Assembly (NCBI GenBank): GCA_031256395.1
Contig: JAIRQQ010000132.1
Location: 1-34,381 of the forward strand
DNA length: 34,381 nucleotides
Direction: 5' to 3'
DNA from: Nitrososphaerota archaeon
GTDB taxonomy: Archaea > Thermoproteota > Bathyarchaeia > Bathyarchaeales > Bathycorpusculaceae
Shown here: piece by piece, positions 10,653 to 19,032 of the stretch
Position numbering within the stretch: the first letter of the stretch is position 1
Layout of the letters: the number at the start of each line of letters is the position of its first letter
Notes under the pieces: model-generated
What the model saw: the letters and a program-made list of their open reading frames with translations, nothing else
What the model was told of the DNA's origin: nothing
Databases searched by the model: none
Translations under genes and position numbers: made by a program

Positions 10653-11564
10653 ATGGATTTAACGCAGAAAATCCAACAACTCAAAAAAGAAAAGAAAGCC
10701 ATCATACTGGCTCACAATTATCAGCGTTCCGAAGTGCAAGATATAGCTGATTATATCGGTGACAGTATTGAGCTGAGCCGTAAAGCTATGACTGAAACAG
10801 ACGCTGAGCTCATCGTATTTTCAGCGGTGGATTTTATGGCTGAATCAGCCGCAATTCTAAACCCCGCCAAAAAAGTTTTACTGCCTTGCACAGGCGCAAG
10901 ATGTCCTATGGCGCAGATGCTTACCGTTGATGAAATTAAACGCGCCAAAACACAGTATCCAAATGCTCCTGTGGTGCTCTATGTTAACACCCTAGCGGCC
11001 TGTAAAGCCGAAGCCGATATCTGCTGTACCAGCGCCAATGCTGTTGAGGTTGTAAACTCTCTTGATGCGAATACCGTTCTGTTTGGACCTGACAAAAACC
11101 TCGCTGAGTACGTCGCAGAAAAAACCGGCAAAACCCTCATCCCTATCCCTGATAATGGTTTCTGCCCCACGCATTTGCTGTTTCAGCCTGAGGAAATCCA
11201 CGTTCTAAAAATGCAGCACCCCGACGCCGAAGTCATGGTTCATCCCGAATGCACAAAAGAGATGCGCATGGTAGCTGACTTTATTGGTAGCACCTCAAAA
11301 ATCTGCAAACATGCCCAAGAATCCAGCGCACAAAAAATCATCATAGGCACAGAAAACGGTATCTTACATCGACTCCAAAAAGAAAATCCCGCCAAAACCT
11401 TCTATCTGGCATACGATGGCGCTATATGTCCTAACATGAAAATAACCACCCTTGAGCGGATATACCAATCACTAAAAGAAGAACAATACCTAGTTAGCGT
11501 CCCCCAAGCAGTCGCAAAGAAAGCTCAAGTAGCACTCGAGCGCATGTTTGAGATCAAATCTTAA
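10653..11564 (+). CDS. nadA: Quinolinate synthase NadA
   Basis: Condenses iminoaspartate with dihydroxyacetone phosphate to quinolinate in NAD synthesis, using an oxygen-sensitive [4Fe-4S] cluster. The 303-residue length matches archaeal NadA. The cluster cysteines fit C84 (GARCPMAQM), C171 (NGFCPTH) and C259 (AICPNMKITTLE), and the substrate motifs LAHNYQRSEVQDIADYIGDS and HPECTKEMR are present. The start is placed at ATG 10653, because the open frame upstream adds 28 residues absent from the family. No nadB, aspartate dehydrogenase or nadC gene is seen. The stop codon overlaps the stop of the convergent nikR gene. Confidence 0.95.
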   Translation: MDLTQKIQQLKKEKKAIILAHNYQRSEVQDIADYIGDSIELSRKAMTETDAELIVFSAVDFMAESAAILNPAKKVLLPCTGARCPMAQMLTVDEIKRAKTQYPNAPVVLYVNTLAACKAEADICCTSANAVEVVNSLDANTVLFGPDKNLAEYVAEKTGKTLIPIPDNGFCPTHLLFQPEEIHVLKMQHPDAEVMVHPECTKEMRMVADFIGSTSKICKHAQESSAQKIIIGTENGILHRLQKENPAKTFYLAYDGAICPNMKITTLERIYQSLKEEQYLVSVPQAVAKKAQVALERMFEIKS

Positions 11565-11968
11565 ACAGTCACTATCATGGATTTAAGGATCTTTACGCCT
11601 CTTCGGGTTGTTAGTTCATCGCTTAGATGACGTATTTCCGAACTTTTACCCTTTACCGCAATGACTTCCAAACAATCATGTTCCCCTAGATGAACATGCA
11701 TCGTTGAGGAGATAAGCTCTTGATGGTGATGTTGCGAGCTTGTTAAATCACTCTCCAAACCCCGCGTATCATGATCATAAATCATCAATATGACCCCAGT
11801 TTGATTGGCGTTTTCGTTTTGTAGCCACTTGCGTTCTGCAACATAGAGCCGCACAGCATCCTGAATAGCCTTGCTTCGGCTCTCATAACCCATCTTTTCA
11901 GTTATAGCATCAAAATCTTCTAAGAGATCAGGAGGAAACGTTACCCCAACACGTACAATCTTAGACAT
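11561..11968 (-). CDS. nikR: Nickel-responsive transcriptional regulator NikR
   Basis: A ribbon-helix-helix DNA-binding domain (residues 1-45, RVGVTFPPDLLEDFD) is joined to an ACT-like nickel-binding domain. The high-affinity nickel ligands fit the E. coli pattern H76/H87/H89/C95 as H80, H91, H93 and C99 (HVHLGEHDC). The length of 135 residues is standard. The start is ATG 11968, because GAGGTGA lies 5 bases upstream (11974-11980); a longer GTG start would lie inside that SD. It follows trkH on the same strand by about 50 bases, and no nickel transporter or hydrogenase is seen here. Confidence 0.95.
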   Translation of the reverse strand: MSKIVRVGVTFPPDLLEDFDAITEKMGYESRSKAIQDAVRLYVAERKWLQNENANQTGVILMIYDHDTRGLESDLTSSQHHHQELISSTMHVHLGEHDCLEVIAVKGKSSEIRHLSDELTTRRGVKILKSMIVTV

Positions 11969-12023
11969 CAAAGTCACCTCTAAGAGTTAGAGCTCTTCCC
12001 CTAAAAGCTTTTAGACAATTCAC

Positions 12024-13439
12024 CTAAAACTTTATTCTCCGCCGAAGTCTTTTCACAAAAAACGGCATCACCACAGCAAAAACCGTTACAATCTCAACTT
12101 TGCCAATAACCATCGAGGCCATAATTAACCACTTATACCCAAGCGGCATAGTTCCCGAGATTGCGCCCATTGTCGCCCCAGTGGTTGAAAGCGCCGACCC
12201 AACTTCAAAAAGCGCCTGTTCAAAAGAAACCCCAATGGTCAAGAACAACAAGGTAAACACAAAAAGAACCCCCACAAAAAACAAAACCGCCGTAACCGCT
12301 GGAAACATCTCGCTGAGTTCAGCTCTGATGGCTGTTTTCTTTTGCCTAGACGACTTACTAAACGGTATTACAACAATCTGCTTAACAGAGGTCCCTATCT
12401 TTAGCAGACGAGAAACTTTTATGCCTCCCGCCATAGAAAACGCACAACCCCCAATAGCCATCAAAACCACAAGCAACAACAAAGCATTGGAACCAAAAGC
12501 CGAGAGATTTAGATAATAAATCCCCTGAGTGGATGCCAAACTTACCACATGGAACAAAGAATCAAAAAACCCTATATCAGCAACAAAAAACAAAACTATA
12601 CTAGCCGTTGCCATGATGCCTATAAACAAAATGATTTCGGGTGACAATATTTTCTTAAATTTACCTGATAACAGATGATAGTTAAAAGAAAAGTTGACTG
12701 CCCCCAAAAACATTAACAAAACAATTAAAATTTGAGGCGCTGCAAAAAGATACTGCTGAAAGGTCAACGCATTAGGCGAAAAACCACCTGTGAGCGTGTC
12801 TATGACAAAGGTGCCTGTAGCCACAACATTGGTGTAGCCCAAAATATAGAAAATCCCCGTAAAAACCAAAATATAGATGCCATAGATTGCCAACACCATA
12901 AAAAACATACGTTTTAGATTTCTACCCAGATTCTCAATCCCCAAAACCCCGCCCAGCTTGGGCAATGCGCGTCTAGATTGGAAAAACGCCAAAATCAAAA
13001 ACACCACACCCACACCCCCCATAACCTCAGTTAGGCTCCGATAGACAAGGAGTGATCTTGGCAAAACATCGGGGTTTGATATGAAACTAAAGCCGGTGGT
13101 TGTAAAGCCAGATACACTCTCAAAACAACTGTTTGTAAAACGATCCAAAACAGTTGCGCTGGCAAAGGGATCTGTGTAGAGATAGGGTATGGTTCCAATG
13201 AGCGGTAGAATAATAAATGCTAAAAACAGCAATGTGCTGGCCGATTTTACGGTTAAGTCTTTGCGTTCACAGAGTGCATTTAAGAAAAAGCCTCCCCCTA
13301 AAAACGCCAGAGCTGTTAGAAAAAGTGAAATGAGCGGTACCGTTTCGTTAAAGATAAACCCTGTTATAATTGGTATAATAGTTAACAGGCCGGCGGTTTG
13401 GAGCAGAAAGCCCAAGTTAGCGATTATGCGTTGGTTCAT
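12024..13439 (-). CDS. TrkH-family potassium uptake channel subunit
   Basis: A membrane potassium translocation subunit of about 471 residues with the fourfold pseudo-repeat of the SKT superfamily. Recognisable filter regions are SGFTTTGFS, LTGGFSP, STQGI and STTGATMG, each after a pore helix. The RSLTEVMGGVGVVFLILAF segment and the C-terminal VMPFFVKRLRRRIKF are typical. ATG 13439 is preferred; GTG 13445 is equally open. There is no TrkA/KtrA gating subunit next to it. The nikR gene follows on the same strand, so the two may be cotranscribed, although nikR has its own strong SD site. Confidence 0.92.
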   Translation of the reverse strand: MNQRIIANLGFLLQTAGLLTIIPIITGFIFNETVPLISLFLTALAFLGGGFFLNALCERKDLTVKSASTLLFLAFIILPLIGTIPYLYTDPFASATVLDRFTNSCFESVSGFTTTGFSFISNPDVLPRSLLVYRSLTEVMGGVGVVFLILAFFQSRRALPKLGGVLGIENLGRNLKRMFFMVLAIYGIYILVFTGIFYILGYTNVVATGTFVIDTLTGGFSPNALTFQQYLFAAPQILIVLLMFLGAVNFSFNYHLLSGKFKKILSPEIILFIGIMATASIVLFFVADIGFFDSLFHVVSLASTQGIYYLNLSAFGSNALLLLVVLMAIGGCAFSMAGGIKVSRLLKIGTSVKQIVVIPFSKSSRQKKTAIRAELSEMFPAVTAVLFFVGVLFVFTLLFLTIGVSFEQALFEVGSALSTTGATMGAISGTMPLGYKWLIMASMVIGKVEIVTVFAVVMPFFVKRLRRRIKF

Positions 13440-13686
13440 CGACACTGAGATGTCTGCTTAGGGTTTAAGCCTTACGACATCCTATTAACCTTGAATTTTT
13501 TTAATGATAAATGAGTACACTTGTAAATATTGTGCAAATGCAATTTTTTAACTGCTCATATGATATCAATACTGTATAATTAAACATCCTGTATACACAA
13601 AAATAGATCAACCTGACTATGGTTCCTCGGGCTATTTTTTAAGCTACGCTGTTTACTTCTAAATCTAACTGCGGCTGGATGTTAAA

Positions 13687-14223
13687 ATGAAGCCAAATCT
13701 GTTCATAGAAGAATTTACAATCAAAAATGCCAAGGTTACTTTACGAACCCCTTCTATGGATGATTTGATAAACCTCACACTGCTTATCAATTCCCTTGTT
13801 AGTGAAAACGCACAAATCGCCTTCACCCAAAAAGTAACGATAGAAAGTGAACGTGAATGGCTTACCCATCACATTGCATCTTTGGAACAAAACAAGAGCA
13901 TTTCAATCATTGCAGAGATTAACAACGAAGTGATAGCATCCTCAGAGATGCAGATCCAACCTGACACTGAGATAGGAATTATTGGCATAATTGTCAAGAA
14001 AAATTTTAGAAACCTAGGAATTGGAACACGTATGCTCAAGGTAATTATAGCTCAGGCCAATCAAAGAGGCATTAAACGTTTAAGACTCCATGTTTTAGCA
14101 ACAAATAACCCCGCCATACACACATATGCCGCACTTGGTTTTACCGAAACTCAACGAATAACAAACCAACATTTCAGAGACAACCAATACATTGACGAAA
14201 TCATCATGGAAAGAACCCTTTGA
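13687..14223 (+). CDS. GNAT-family N-acetyltransferase
   Basis: A 178-residue GCN5-related acetyltransferase. The acetyl-CoA binding motif A is visible as VKKNFRNLGIGTRMLK, followed by the motif B-like LHVLATNNPAIHTYAALGF. The N-terminal half (VTLRTPSMDDLINL) matches the RimJ/RimL-like subgroup that acetylates protein N-termini or small amines; the substrate is unknown. The start at ATG 13687 has GGATG a few bases upstream. The gene is alone between a minus-strand trkH and NOP5. Confidence 0.9.
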   Translation: MKPNLFIEEFTIKNAKVTLRTPSMDDLINLTLLINSLVSENAQIAFTQKVTIESEREWLTHHIASLEQNKSISIIAEINNEVIASSEMQIQPDTEIGIIGIIVKKNFRNLGIGTRMLKVIIAQANQRGIKRLRLHVLATNNPAIHTYAALGFTETQRITNQHFRDNQYIDEIIMERTL

Positions 14224-14499
14224 TGTATCCTACATCTGCTTGACATTTAAAACAACGTTAGGCTGTTAACTATTATTCGAGGTAATTTTTTGGTTGCGCT
14301 TGACGCGGTAAACCTCATCAAGTTAACTGTTGTATTTTAGGTATAATAAACCGCCGCCGATAACCGCCGATAGTTATTTGAACAATTATGTTTCTAGGAA
14401 CCAAATGATTCCTCTGTCTAAGCCAATTTTTTGTTGCGGAACATACCTATTTATTAACATTAACCGTTGACATAGTGTAGTTTATTTGGGGCACAGAGC

Positions 14500-16305
14500 A
14501 TGAAAGCATTCATCGTACAGTTTCCCTTCGGCGTAGCGGCCTTTGATGACAAAAACCAGCTGGTTGAAAAAGCGCTATTTCCAAAAAAAGCGCAAACAGC
14601 AGCCAAAAGTCTTCTCCGCACCGAGCAGGGTAAACTCTCAGACCAAACCACCTCGCTTATTACACTCCTAACCAACATCGGGTATGATGTCTTTATTTTT
14701 TCAAACGGTAGCCTTGCAGAGGAAACTCAGCGTCGTCTCAAAGTCACCGTTGAAGTAGCCAAACCGGCAGAAGCTGCAGTGCTAAGTAGCCGTATGGCAG
14801 ACATCGCTGTCGAATCAGGGTTTGTTACAAACCAACAAGAACTCGACAGCTGGAACCGCGACGTCAGCATGGAACTTAGCAAACTTCGCATCAAAGGCGC
14901 CACGGGTAAACGTGACCTCATTGTTGCACAAGGCATTCAAACTCTAGATAGCCTTGATCAAACAGTTAACCTCTTTATGGGCCGACTCAGGGAATGGTAT
15001 GGCATCTACTTCCCCGAACTTGACCGCCTAGTTGAGAAACATGAAACCTACTCGCGCCTTGTCATGAACTTGGGCAACAAAGAAAACTTTAGCATAGAAA
15101 ATCTAGAAGCTGAGGGCATTCCCAAAGAACGTACTCAACTTATCAACAAAGCCGCTGACTCATCTATGGGTGCCGATATATCCGATCGCGACTTAGAACA
15201 GATACAGGCTTTAGCTAAAGACGTTTTAGCCTTCTATACCCTGCGCAAAAACATGGATGAATATGTCGATAGAACCATGGAAGAGATGGCACCCAACGTT
15301 CGTGCGGTTGCTGGCGCACTCTTGGGGGCTCGTATGATCTCAATCGCAGGTAGTCTCCAAAACCTTGCTATGCGTCCTGCAAGCACCATTCAAGTATTGG
15401 GTGCAGAAAAAGCGCTCTTTAGAAGTCTCAAAACTGGTGCTCGTCCACCCAAACACGGCCTAATTTTCCAACACACTCTGCTTCACGATGCTAAGCGTTG
15501 GCAACGTGGAAAGATTGCAAGAGTCATTGCAGGCAAACTCGCCATAGCGGCTCGAGCAGATGCATTTGGTGAGGGACACTACATTGGTGATGCACTAAAA
15601 GAAGATATTAACAAACGCGTAGAGGAAATCCGAGAGAAATACAAAGAGCCTCCACCACCAAAGGAACCCAAACCTAAAGAAAAACGCGAAGGCTTTGAAC
15701 GCAGAGAACGCGGATTTGGCTATCGTGAAGGCGGTAACCGCAGAGAAGGTGGACAACGCTTCCAGCGTCGTGAATCCTTCCGTGGCGGCGGTGGTCGCAG
15801 AGAGGGTGCGCCTCGTTTCCAGCGTCGTGAATCCTTCAGCGAAGGCGAAGACCACCAAGAAAGCAGATTTAGCTATCGCGAAGATGGTGATCGTGGAGAG
15901 GGTGCGCCTCGTTTCCAGCGTCGTGAATCATCTCATGAAGATGGTGATCGTTCGTCATCTCAGGATCGTCCTCGTCGTGACGGTGGTAGTGGTGATCGTG
16001 GAGAGGGTGCGCCTCGTTTCCAGCGTCGTGAGTCCCCTCGTGATGGTGGCGGTGAGCGTCAATCGTCCCAGGATCGTCCTCGTCGTGACGGTGGTAGTGG
16101 TGATCGTGGAGAGGGTGCGCCTCGTTTCCAGCGTCGTGAGTCCCCTCGTGATGGTGGCGGTGAGCGTTCGTCATCTCAGGATCGTCCTCGTCGTGATGGC
16201 GGCGATCATCAATTATTCCAAAATAAACCTCGTCGTGAAGGTCCGCCCAAAGGCGATAACCACAAACGCAAGCAGTGGAGAGACAAACGTGGGAGTCAGA
16301 GTTAA
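14500..16305 (+). CDS. nop5: NOP5 (Nop56/58-like) box C/D sRNP core protein with long RG-rich tail
   Basis: The scaffold of the archaeal box C/D RNA 2'-O-methylation complex, bridging L7Ae-RNA and fibrillarin. The N-terminal fibrillarin-binding domain, a central coiled coil (about residues 120-250) and the Nop domain with GAEKALFRSLKTGARPPKHG (301-320) are all present. Archaeal NOP5 usually ends near residue 380-420. Here a tail of about 200 residues (395-601) follows, rich in Arg, Gly, Glu, Asp and Ser with repeats of EGAPRFQRRES and DRPRRDGGS. The tail resembles eukaryotic RGG/KKE-type nucleolar tails in style. The last 17 bases overlap the fibrillarin gene, so the pair is coupled. Confidence 0.95.
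   Translation: MKAFIVQFPFGVAAFDDKNQLVEKALFPKKAQTAAKSLLRTEQGKLSDQTTSLITLLTNIGYDVFIFSNGSLAEETQRRLKVTVEVAKPAEAAVLSSRMADIAVESGFVTNQQELDSWNRDVSMELSKLRIKGATGKRDLIVAQGIQTLDSLDQTVNLFMGRLREWYGIYFPELDRLVEKHETYSRLVMNLGNKENFSIENLEAEGIPKERTQLINKAADSSMGADISDRDLEQIQALAKDVLAFYTLRKNMDEYVDRTMEEMAPNVRAVAGALLGARMISIAGSLQNLAMRPASTIQVLGAEKALFRSLKTGARPPKHGLIFQHTLLHDAKRWQRGKIARVIAGKLAIAARADAFGEGHYIGDALKEDINKRVEEIREKYKEPPPPKEPKPKEKREGFERRERGFGYREGGNRREGGQRFQRRESFRGGGGRREGAPRFQRRESFSEGEDHQESRFSYREDGDRGEGAPRFQRRESSHEDGDRSSSQDRPRRDGGSGDRGEGAPRFQRRESPRDGGGERQSSQDRPRRDGGSGDRGEGAPRFQRRESPRDGGGERSSSQDRPRRDGGDHQLFQNKPRREGPPKGDNHKRKQWRDKRGSQS
15886..16206 (+). repeat. Tandem repeats in the NOP5 tail (about 105-108-bp units)
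   Basis: Three successive units begin with GGTGATCGTGGAGAGGGTGC at 15886, 15991 and 16099, with spacings of 105 and 108 bases. They encode about 35-36 residues each (GDRGEGAPRFQRRES, then a DGGGER/SSQDRPRRDGG part). Units two and three are nearly identical at the DNA level. Related partial copies of the EGAPRFQRRES core lie upstream near 15755-15840. The array is in frame, so changes in copy number would lengthen or shorten the tail without breaking the gene. Confidence 0.85.
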
Positions 16306-16990
16306 GCCGAACGATAAATTTCCTGAAATTTATCAAATCCTTCTCGAAGACGGCGCTAAGCGGCTGGGCACAAAAAATCTCACGCCCGGCTTAGACGTCT
16401 ACGGGGAACGCCTTATCAAAGTTAGACGGGTGGAATACCGAGTTTGGGATGCTTTTCGAAGTAAACTCGCTGGGGCCATTATAAAAGGGTTGCAAACTGT
16501 ACCTATTGTGTCGGGTTCAAAGGTGCTTTATTTGGGTGCTGCTTCGGGAACTACTCCTAGTCATGTTAGTGATATCGTTGGCGAATCTGGTCATGTTTAC
16601 TGTATTGAATTTGCCCAGCGTAGTCTGCGCGATTTAGTTAACAATGTAGCGGCTTTCCGTGCAAACATCTCACCCATACTTGATGATGCACGTATGCCTG
16701 AGCGATATGCCATGTTTATCAGCGGTAAAGTTGATGTCGTCTACTGTGATGTTGCTCAACCTGAGCAGGCAAAACTCTTAGCAGACAATGCGGATTATTT
16801 CCTCAAACCTCAAGGCTGGGTTATGCTCGCCTGCAAGTCACAGAGCATTGATGTCACTATGTCACCTCAGGATGTCTATAAACAAGAAGCACGGGTTCTG
16901 TGCAAACGTGGCTATGATGTCAAAGAAATCATCGACTTGGAACCCTACGATAAAGCGCACGCAATGATTGTGGCACAAAATAAACCGTGA
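16289..16990 (+). CDS. flpA: Fibrillarin-like rRNA/tRNA 2'-O-methyltransferase
   Basis: The S-adenosylmethionine-dependent catalytic subunit of box C/D sRNPs, 233 residues as usual for archaea. The SAM-binding core is VLYLGAASGTTPSHVSDIVG, followed by VYCIEFAQRS. The region VDVVYCDVAQPEQAK and the late lysine in MLACKSQS fit the fibrillarin catalytic set. The start is GTG at 16289 (MGVRVKPNDKFPE), overlapping the end of NOP5 by 17 bases. The open frame extends far upstream only because the NOP5 repeat region happens to be open in that frame. Confidence 0.94.
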   Translation: MGVRVKPNDKFPEIYQILLEDGAKRLGTKNLTPGLDVYGERLIKVRRVEYRVWDAFRSKLAGAIIKGLQTVPIVSGSKVLYLGAASGTTPSHVSDIVGESGHVYCIEFAQRSLRDLVNNVAAFRANISPILDDARMPERYAMFISGKVDVVYCDVAQPEQAKLLADNADYFLKPQGWVMLACKSQSIDVTMSPQDVYKQEARVLCKRGYDVKEIIDLEPYDKAHAMIVAQNKP

Positions 16991-17174
16991 GCTTGATCGG
17001 GGTCCGTTGACTTTTTCTGGTGCGCATGGAGACTTTTGTGATCCTTATAGGTGCCCAAAGTGGGTGTGGTTGTTTAAATGAGAAAGCTTTAATTAAATTA
17101 CTTTACACTCAGATGGCTAAGACTAGCTACTTGGGTATTCAAGCAGAACAACCAAGTGTTAAATTAGAAAGTGT

Positions 17175-17261
17175 GCGGGATTCCCCAAGCCTGGTATGGG
17201 GCAGGCCTGCTAAGTCTGTGGTCGAAAGGCCGCGTGGGTTCGAATCCCACATCCCGCGCCA
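17175..17261 (+). tRNA. tRNA-Ser (anticodon GCU)
   Basis: An 87-base class II tRNA. The acceptor GCGGGAU pairs with AUCCCGC. The D arm has a CCC/GGG stem. The anticodon stem CAGGC/GUCUG (one G-U) encloses loop CUGCUAA with anticodon GCU. The long variable arm is GGUC-GAAA-GGCC, and the T arm is GUGGG-UUCGAAU-CCCAC. The discriminator is G, as expected for serine, and CCA is encoded (17259-17261). A short T-tract (17265-17269) follows and probably ends transcription. Confidence 0.97.
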
Positions 17262-17576
17262 GTTCCTTTTTACAATCAGGGACTATTGCTGGCTTTGTTA
17301 CTTGCAGTGTTTTGGGGGCGGTTACTTGCAGTTTGTGGTAAGTGTAAGTTCTTTTGCCGTCTACAAATCCTTGATAGTGTTGTATTTGGTGATGATTGCC
17401 TCGTGTCTGTAGATGTCCTTCTACACCACATTGTGGGTACATTGTCTTAGTCAATTGATTACACCAAGATTGCTATAGCTCGGCGGGGCTATAAATAGAT
17501 ATGTGAAGCACTGCAATATATCGATTGAAGTGTTTTAAATTATCCAAAATTAATGTTGGATTGGGAGTTTTGAAAA
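17262..17576. other. Intergenic region after tRNA-Ser
   Basis: No gene is supported up to 17576. A good TATA-like element CTATAAATAGAT lies at 17489-17500. With a start about 25 bases downstream, it could drive the small reading frame at 17577 or a non-coding transcript. A minus-strand frame across the tRNA and this region is an artefact of tRNA sequence. Confidence 0.4.
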
Positions 17577-17753
17577 ATGTTACTGGGTATAATACAATCT
17601 CTTCCTCTTCCTTATCTGATTAACCCAAACCTCCCTTACGCCAGAGACTTCAATTTTCAGCCGTACACACCACAAAAAAACGGCGCTTGTCAATCCTGCC
17701 GGCGGGTTGTCGGGTTGACCAGTGACTGTTTCCTAATTCGATTTATATATTAA
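17577..17753 (+). CDS. Possible 58-residue protein, unrecognised
   Basis: An open frame with GGGAG about 9 bases before ATG 17577 and a TATA-like element at 17489-17500. The product starts MLLGIIQSLPLPYLINPN and includes CQSCRRVVGLTSDC, giving three cysteines. The composition is not obviously that of a random frame, but there is no family match, and the 3' half lies in GC-rich sequence shared with the AACCCGAC repeat region. It may be a gene remnant. Confidence 0.25.
   Translation: MLLGIIQSLPLPYLINPNLPYARDFNFQPYTPQKNGACQSCRRVVGLTSDCFLIRFIY
17742..17751 (+). promoter_or_regulatory. TATA box of the candidate structured RNA
   Basis: TTTATATATT is a strong archaeal TATA match within an AT-rich stretch. 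It lies about 30 bases upstream of a GC-rich, hairpin-forming segment that ends in a T6 tract, with no coding frame between. Confidence 0.45.
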
Positions 17754-17771
17754 ATAATAAGATAATTGATA

Positions 17772-17902
17772 CACTGTGATGGCATTGTAGTCTCCAGTCT
17801 CAGAGCCTCAACGTCGCCGCCGGCATTACGTCTAGCGTAGAGGCATTGTAGTTCCCGCCGCCTGACTGCAAGAGGCCTCTGTATGTTGGGGGTCTCTTTT
17901 TT
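17772..17902 (+). ncRNA. Candidate structured non-coding RNA
   Basis: About 130 bases of GC-rich sequence in AT-rich surroundings, placed between a TATA box and a terminator-like hairpin. Read by eye, three helices are possible. The first is GCCTC with GAGGC, continuing into TACG/CGTA around loop TCTAG (about 17803-17843). The second is TTGTAGT with ACTGCAA (17846-17871, one G-U). The third is the terminal AGAGGCC/GGTCTCT hairpin. GGCATTGTAG occurs twice (17781 and 17842). I recognise no known RNA family; it lacks box C/D spacing and is not RNase P or SRP RNA. Confidence 0.35.
17871..17902 (+). terminator. Terminator-like hairpin with T-tract
   Basis: AGAGGCC (17871-17877) pairs with GGTCTCT (17891-17897) with one mismatch, followed by a run of six T (17897-17902). 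It ends the candidate structured RNA. Confidence 0.45.
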
Positions 17903-18150
17903 GACTTTAACCCGACAAACCCGACATAAAACCAGGATTTAAGCCCCTTTTACTGAAAGAGCATTGGAATGAGCTCTGTTTGAGAGATTTCTAACCCGAC
18001 AACAGGGCTTGTTACGGAAAAACAGTCATTTTATGTGCCTGATTTGAGAAAATAGGCCTAAAGTAACCCGACAGAACCCGGCGGAGCCTCGCGGAATATT
18101 TGAGGGAACAATTATGTCGAAAATCGGAGATGAAAGAAAGAGAGACTTTG

Positions 18151-18999
18151 TTATGTTTGTATAGTCTGTTTGTGTCTTGCAGTTTTACTTCTCACATATC
18201 CAAGTGCAATGATTAATCCAGTTACTACAGCACCTAAAACAATCCCTAAACTGAACTCAAACAAACTAAACCCAGCTATTGTCATCTCAGGTTGTGATGA
18301 TTGGTCTGAGGCATAAGTTGGGTTTGGTGTTGGTTCGGTTTGATTGGGTACTTCATTGTTAGATGTGGGTCTAGTTAGGGTTTTTGTGCTACTCCAACCA
18401 CTTCGTTCATCCACCATATAATAGGAGAAATCCCCATAAAGCGTAGAGCTCGTCTTAATGTAAAAAGTCATGGCTTCTACTTGGATATCAATTGTTCCAC
18501 CTGGAACAGGGACAGAAGGATACTGTCTAGTACCCACATATCCATTGCTTATGCATGAGGGGTATATACTGGAGTTAAAGGATATTGTGGTATATTCCAA
18601 ACTGGACTGTGCAGGGAATCCACCGTCTAGTCCTCCACCGGTCTCTGAGTGGGGAAATACTTCATGCCATGCCTCACCATCATCTGAGACCTCATAGTGT
18701 CCTTTGTATCTAACATTATAACATATATCAGAATAACCACGTGGATTTTTGATAACAAGCTCGAGTGTTGGCATTACTCCTTGATAACCCTTGTTAATCC
18801 AAGTTTCTCCTGTGTATGGGTCTACATACTCAACGTCTGGCACAGTGAATGGGTATTCTGCATATTTCACTGTAAATTCTGGAATAGCAGGTTTCTTTGA
18901 AGCGGCTTGAACCTGAACCTCACCAATACAAGATATGCTTGTGAAAAATAAGCCGCTAATCAATAGGGCACATATGAAGGCACTAACTATCTTTCTCAT
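18151..18999 (-). CDS. Secreted, C-terminally membrane-anchored surface protein (paralogue 1)
   Basis: A 282-residue protein. The signal peptide MRKIVSAFICALLISGLFF has a likely cleavage after VQVQA. A beta-rich ectodomain of about 200 residues with three scattered cysteines follows, then a Thr/Pro/Gln-rich linker (about 215-240), a membrane helix (EFSLGIVLGAVVTGLIIALGY) and a short basic tail. The start ATG 18999 has GGTGG upstream. It is paralogous to the gene at 28972: the signal peptides align, both have ectodomain motifs such as a DxxTGxT repeat and a WS..KT strand, and both anchors begin AG.SLFE.SLG. Function is unknown; a cell-surface role is inferred. Confidence 0.75.
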   Translation of the reverse strand: MRKIVSAFICALLISGLFFTSISCIGEVQVQAASKKPAIPEFTVKYAEYPFTVPDVEYVDPYTGETWINKGYQGVMPTLELVIKNPRGYSDICYNVRYKGHYEVSDDGEAWHEVFPHSETGGGLDGGFPAQSSLEYTTISFNSSIYPSCISNGYVGTRQYPSVPVPGGTIDIQVEAMTFYIKTSSTLYGDFSYYMVDERSGWSSTKTLTRPTSNNEVPNQTEPTPNPTYASDQSSQPEMTIAGFSLFEFSLGIVLGAVVTGLIIALGYVRSKTARHKQTIQT

Positions 19000-19032
19000 A
19001 CTCTGCCACCATATAGATGTCGTTCTGTGTGA

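Larger units (their letters stand above)
17708..18073. repeat. Dispersed AACCCGACA repeats
   Basis: The 9-mer AACCCGACA occurs at 17909-17917, 17918-17926 (adjacent copies), 17993-18001 and 18065-18073. It occurs inverted as TGTCGGGTT at 17708-17716. A degenerate copy (GAACCCGGCG) follows the last one. Five exact copies of a 9-mer in about 370 bases is far above chance. The function is unknown; clustered protein-binding sites or a mobile-element remnant are possible. Confidence 0.6.

Noticed and set aside
15695..16288. Long open frame upstream of fibrillarin, in the second frame of the NOP5 tail
   Set aside because: It is open only because of the repetitive NOP5 codons; it encodes Val/Arg-rich repeats with no domain, and fibrillarin homology begins at GTG 16289.
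15869..16336. Minus-strand His/Asp-rich open frame opposite the NOP5 tail
   Set aside because: It is the complement of the RG-rich repeats, with no SD site or family; a codon-bias artefact.
17164..17454. Minus-strand frame covering tRNA-Ser
   Set aside because: Its product is translated tRNA complement, a well-known spurious call.
17690..18080. CRISPR array
   Set aside because: The repeats are 9 bases long and irregularly spaced, one copy is inverted, and no cas genes are nearby.
17175..18150. Integrated element using tRNA-Ser as attachment site
   Set aside because: I found no downstream copy of the tRNA 3' end and no integrase gene in the window.
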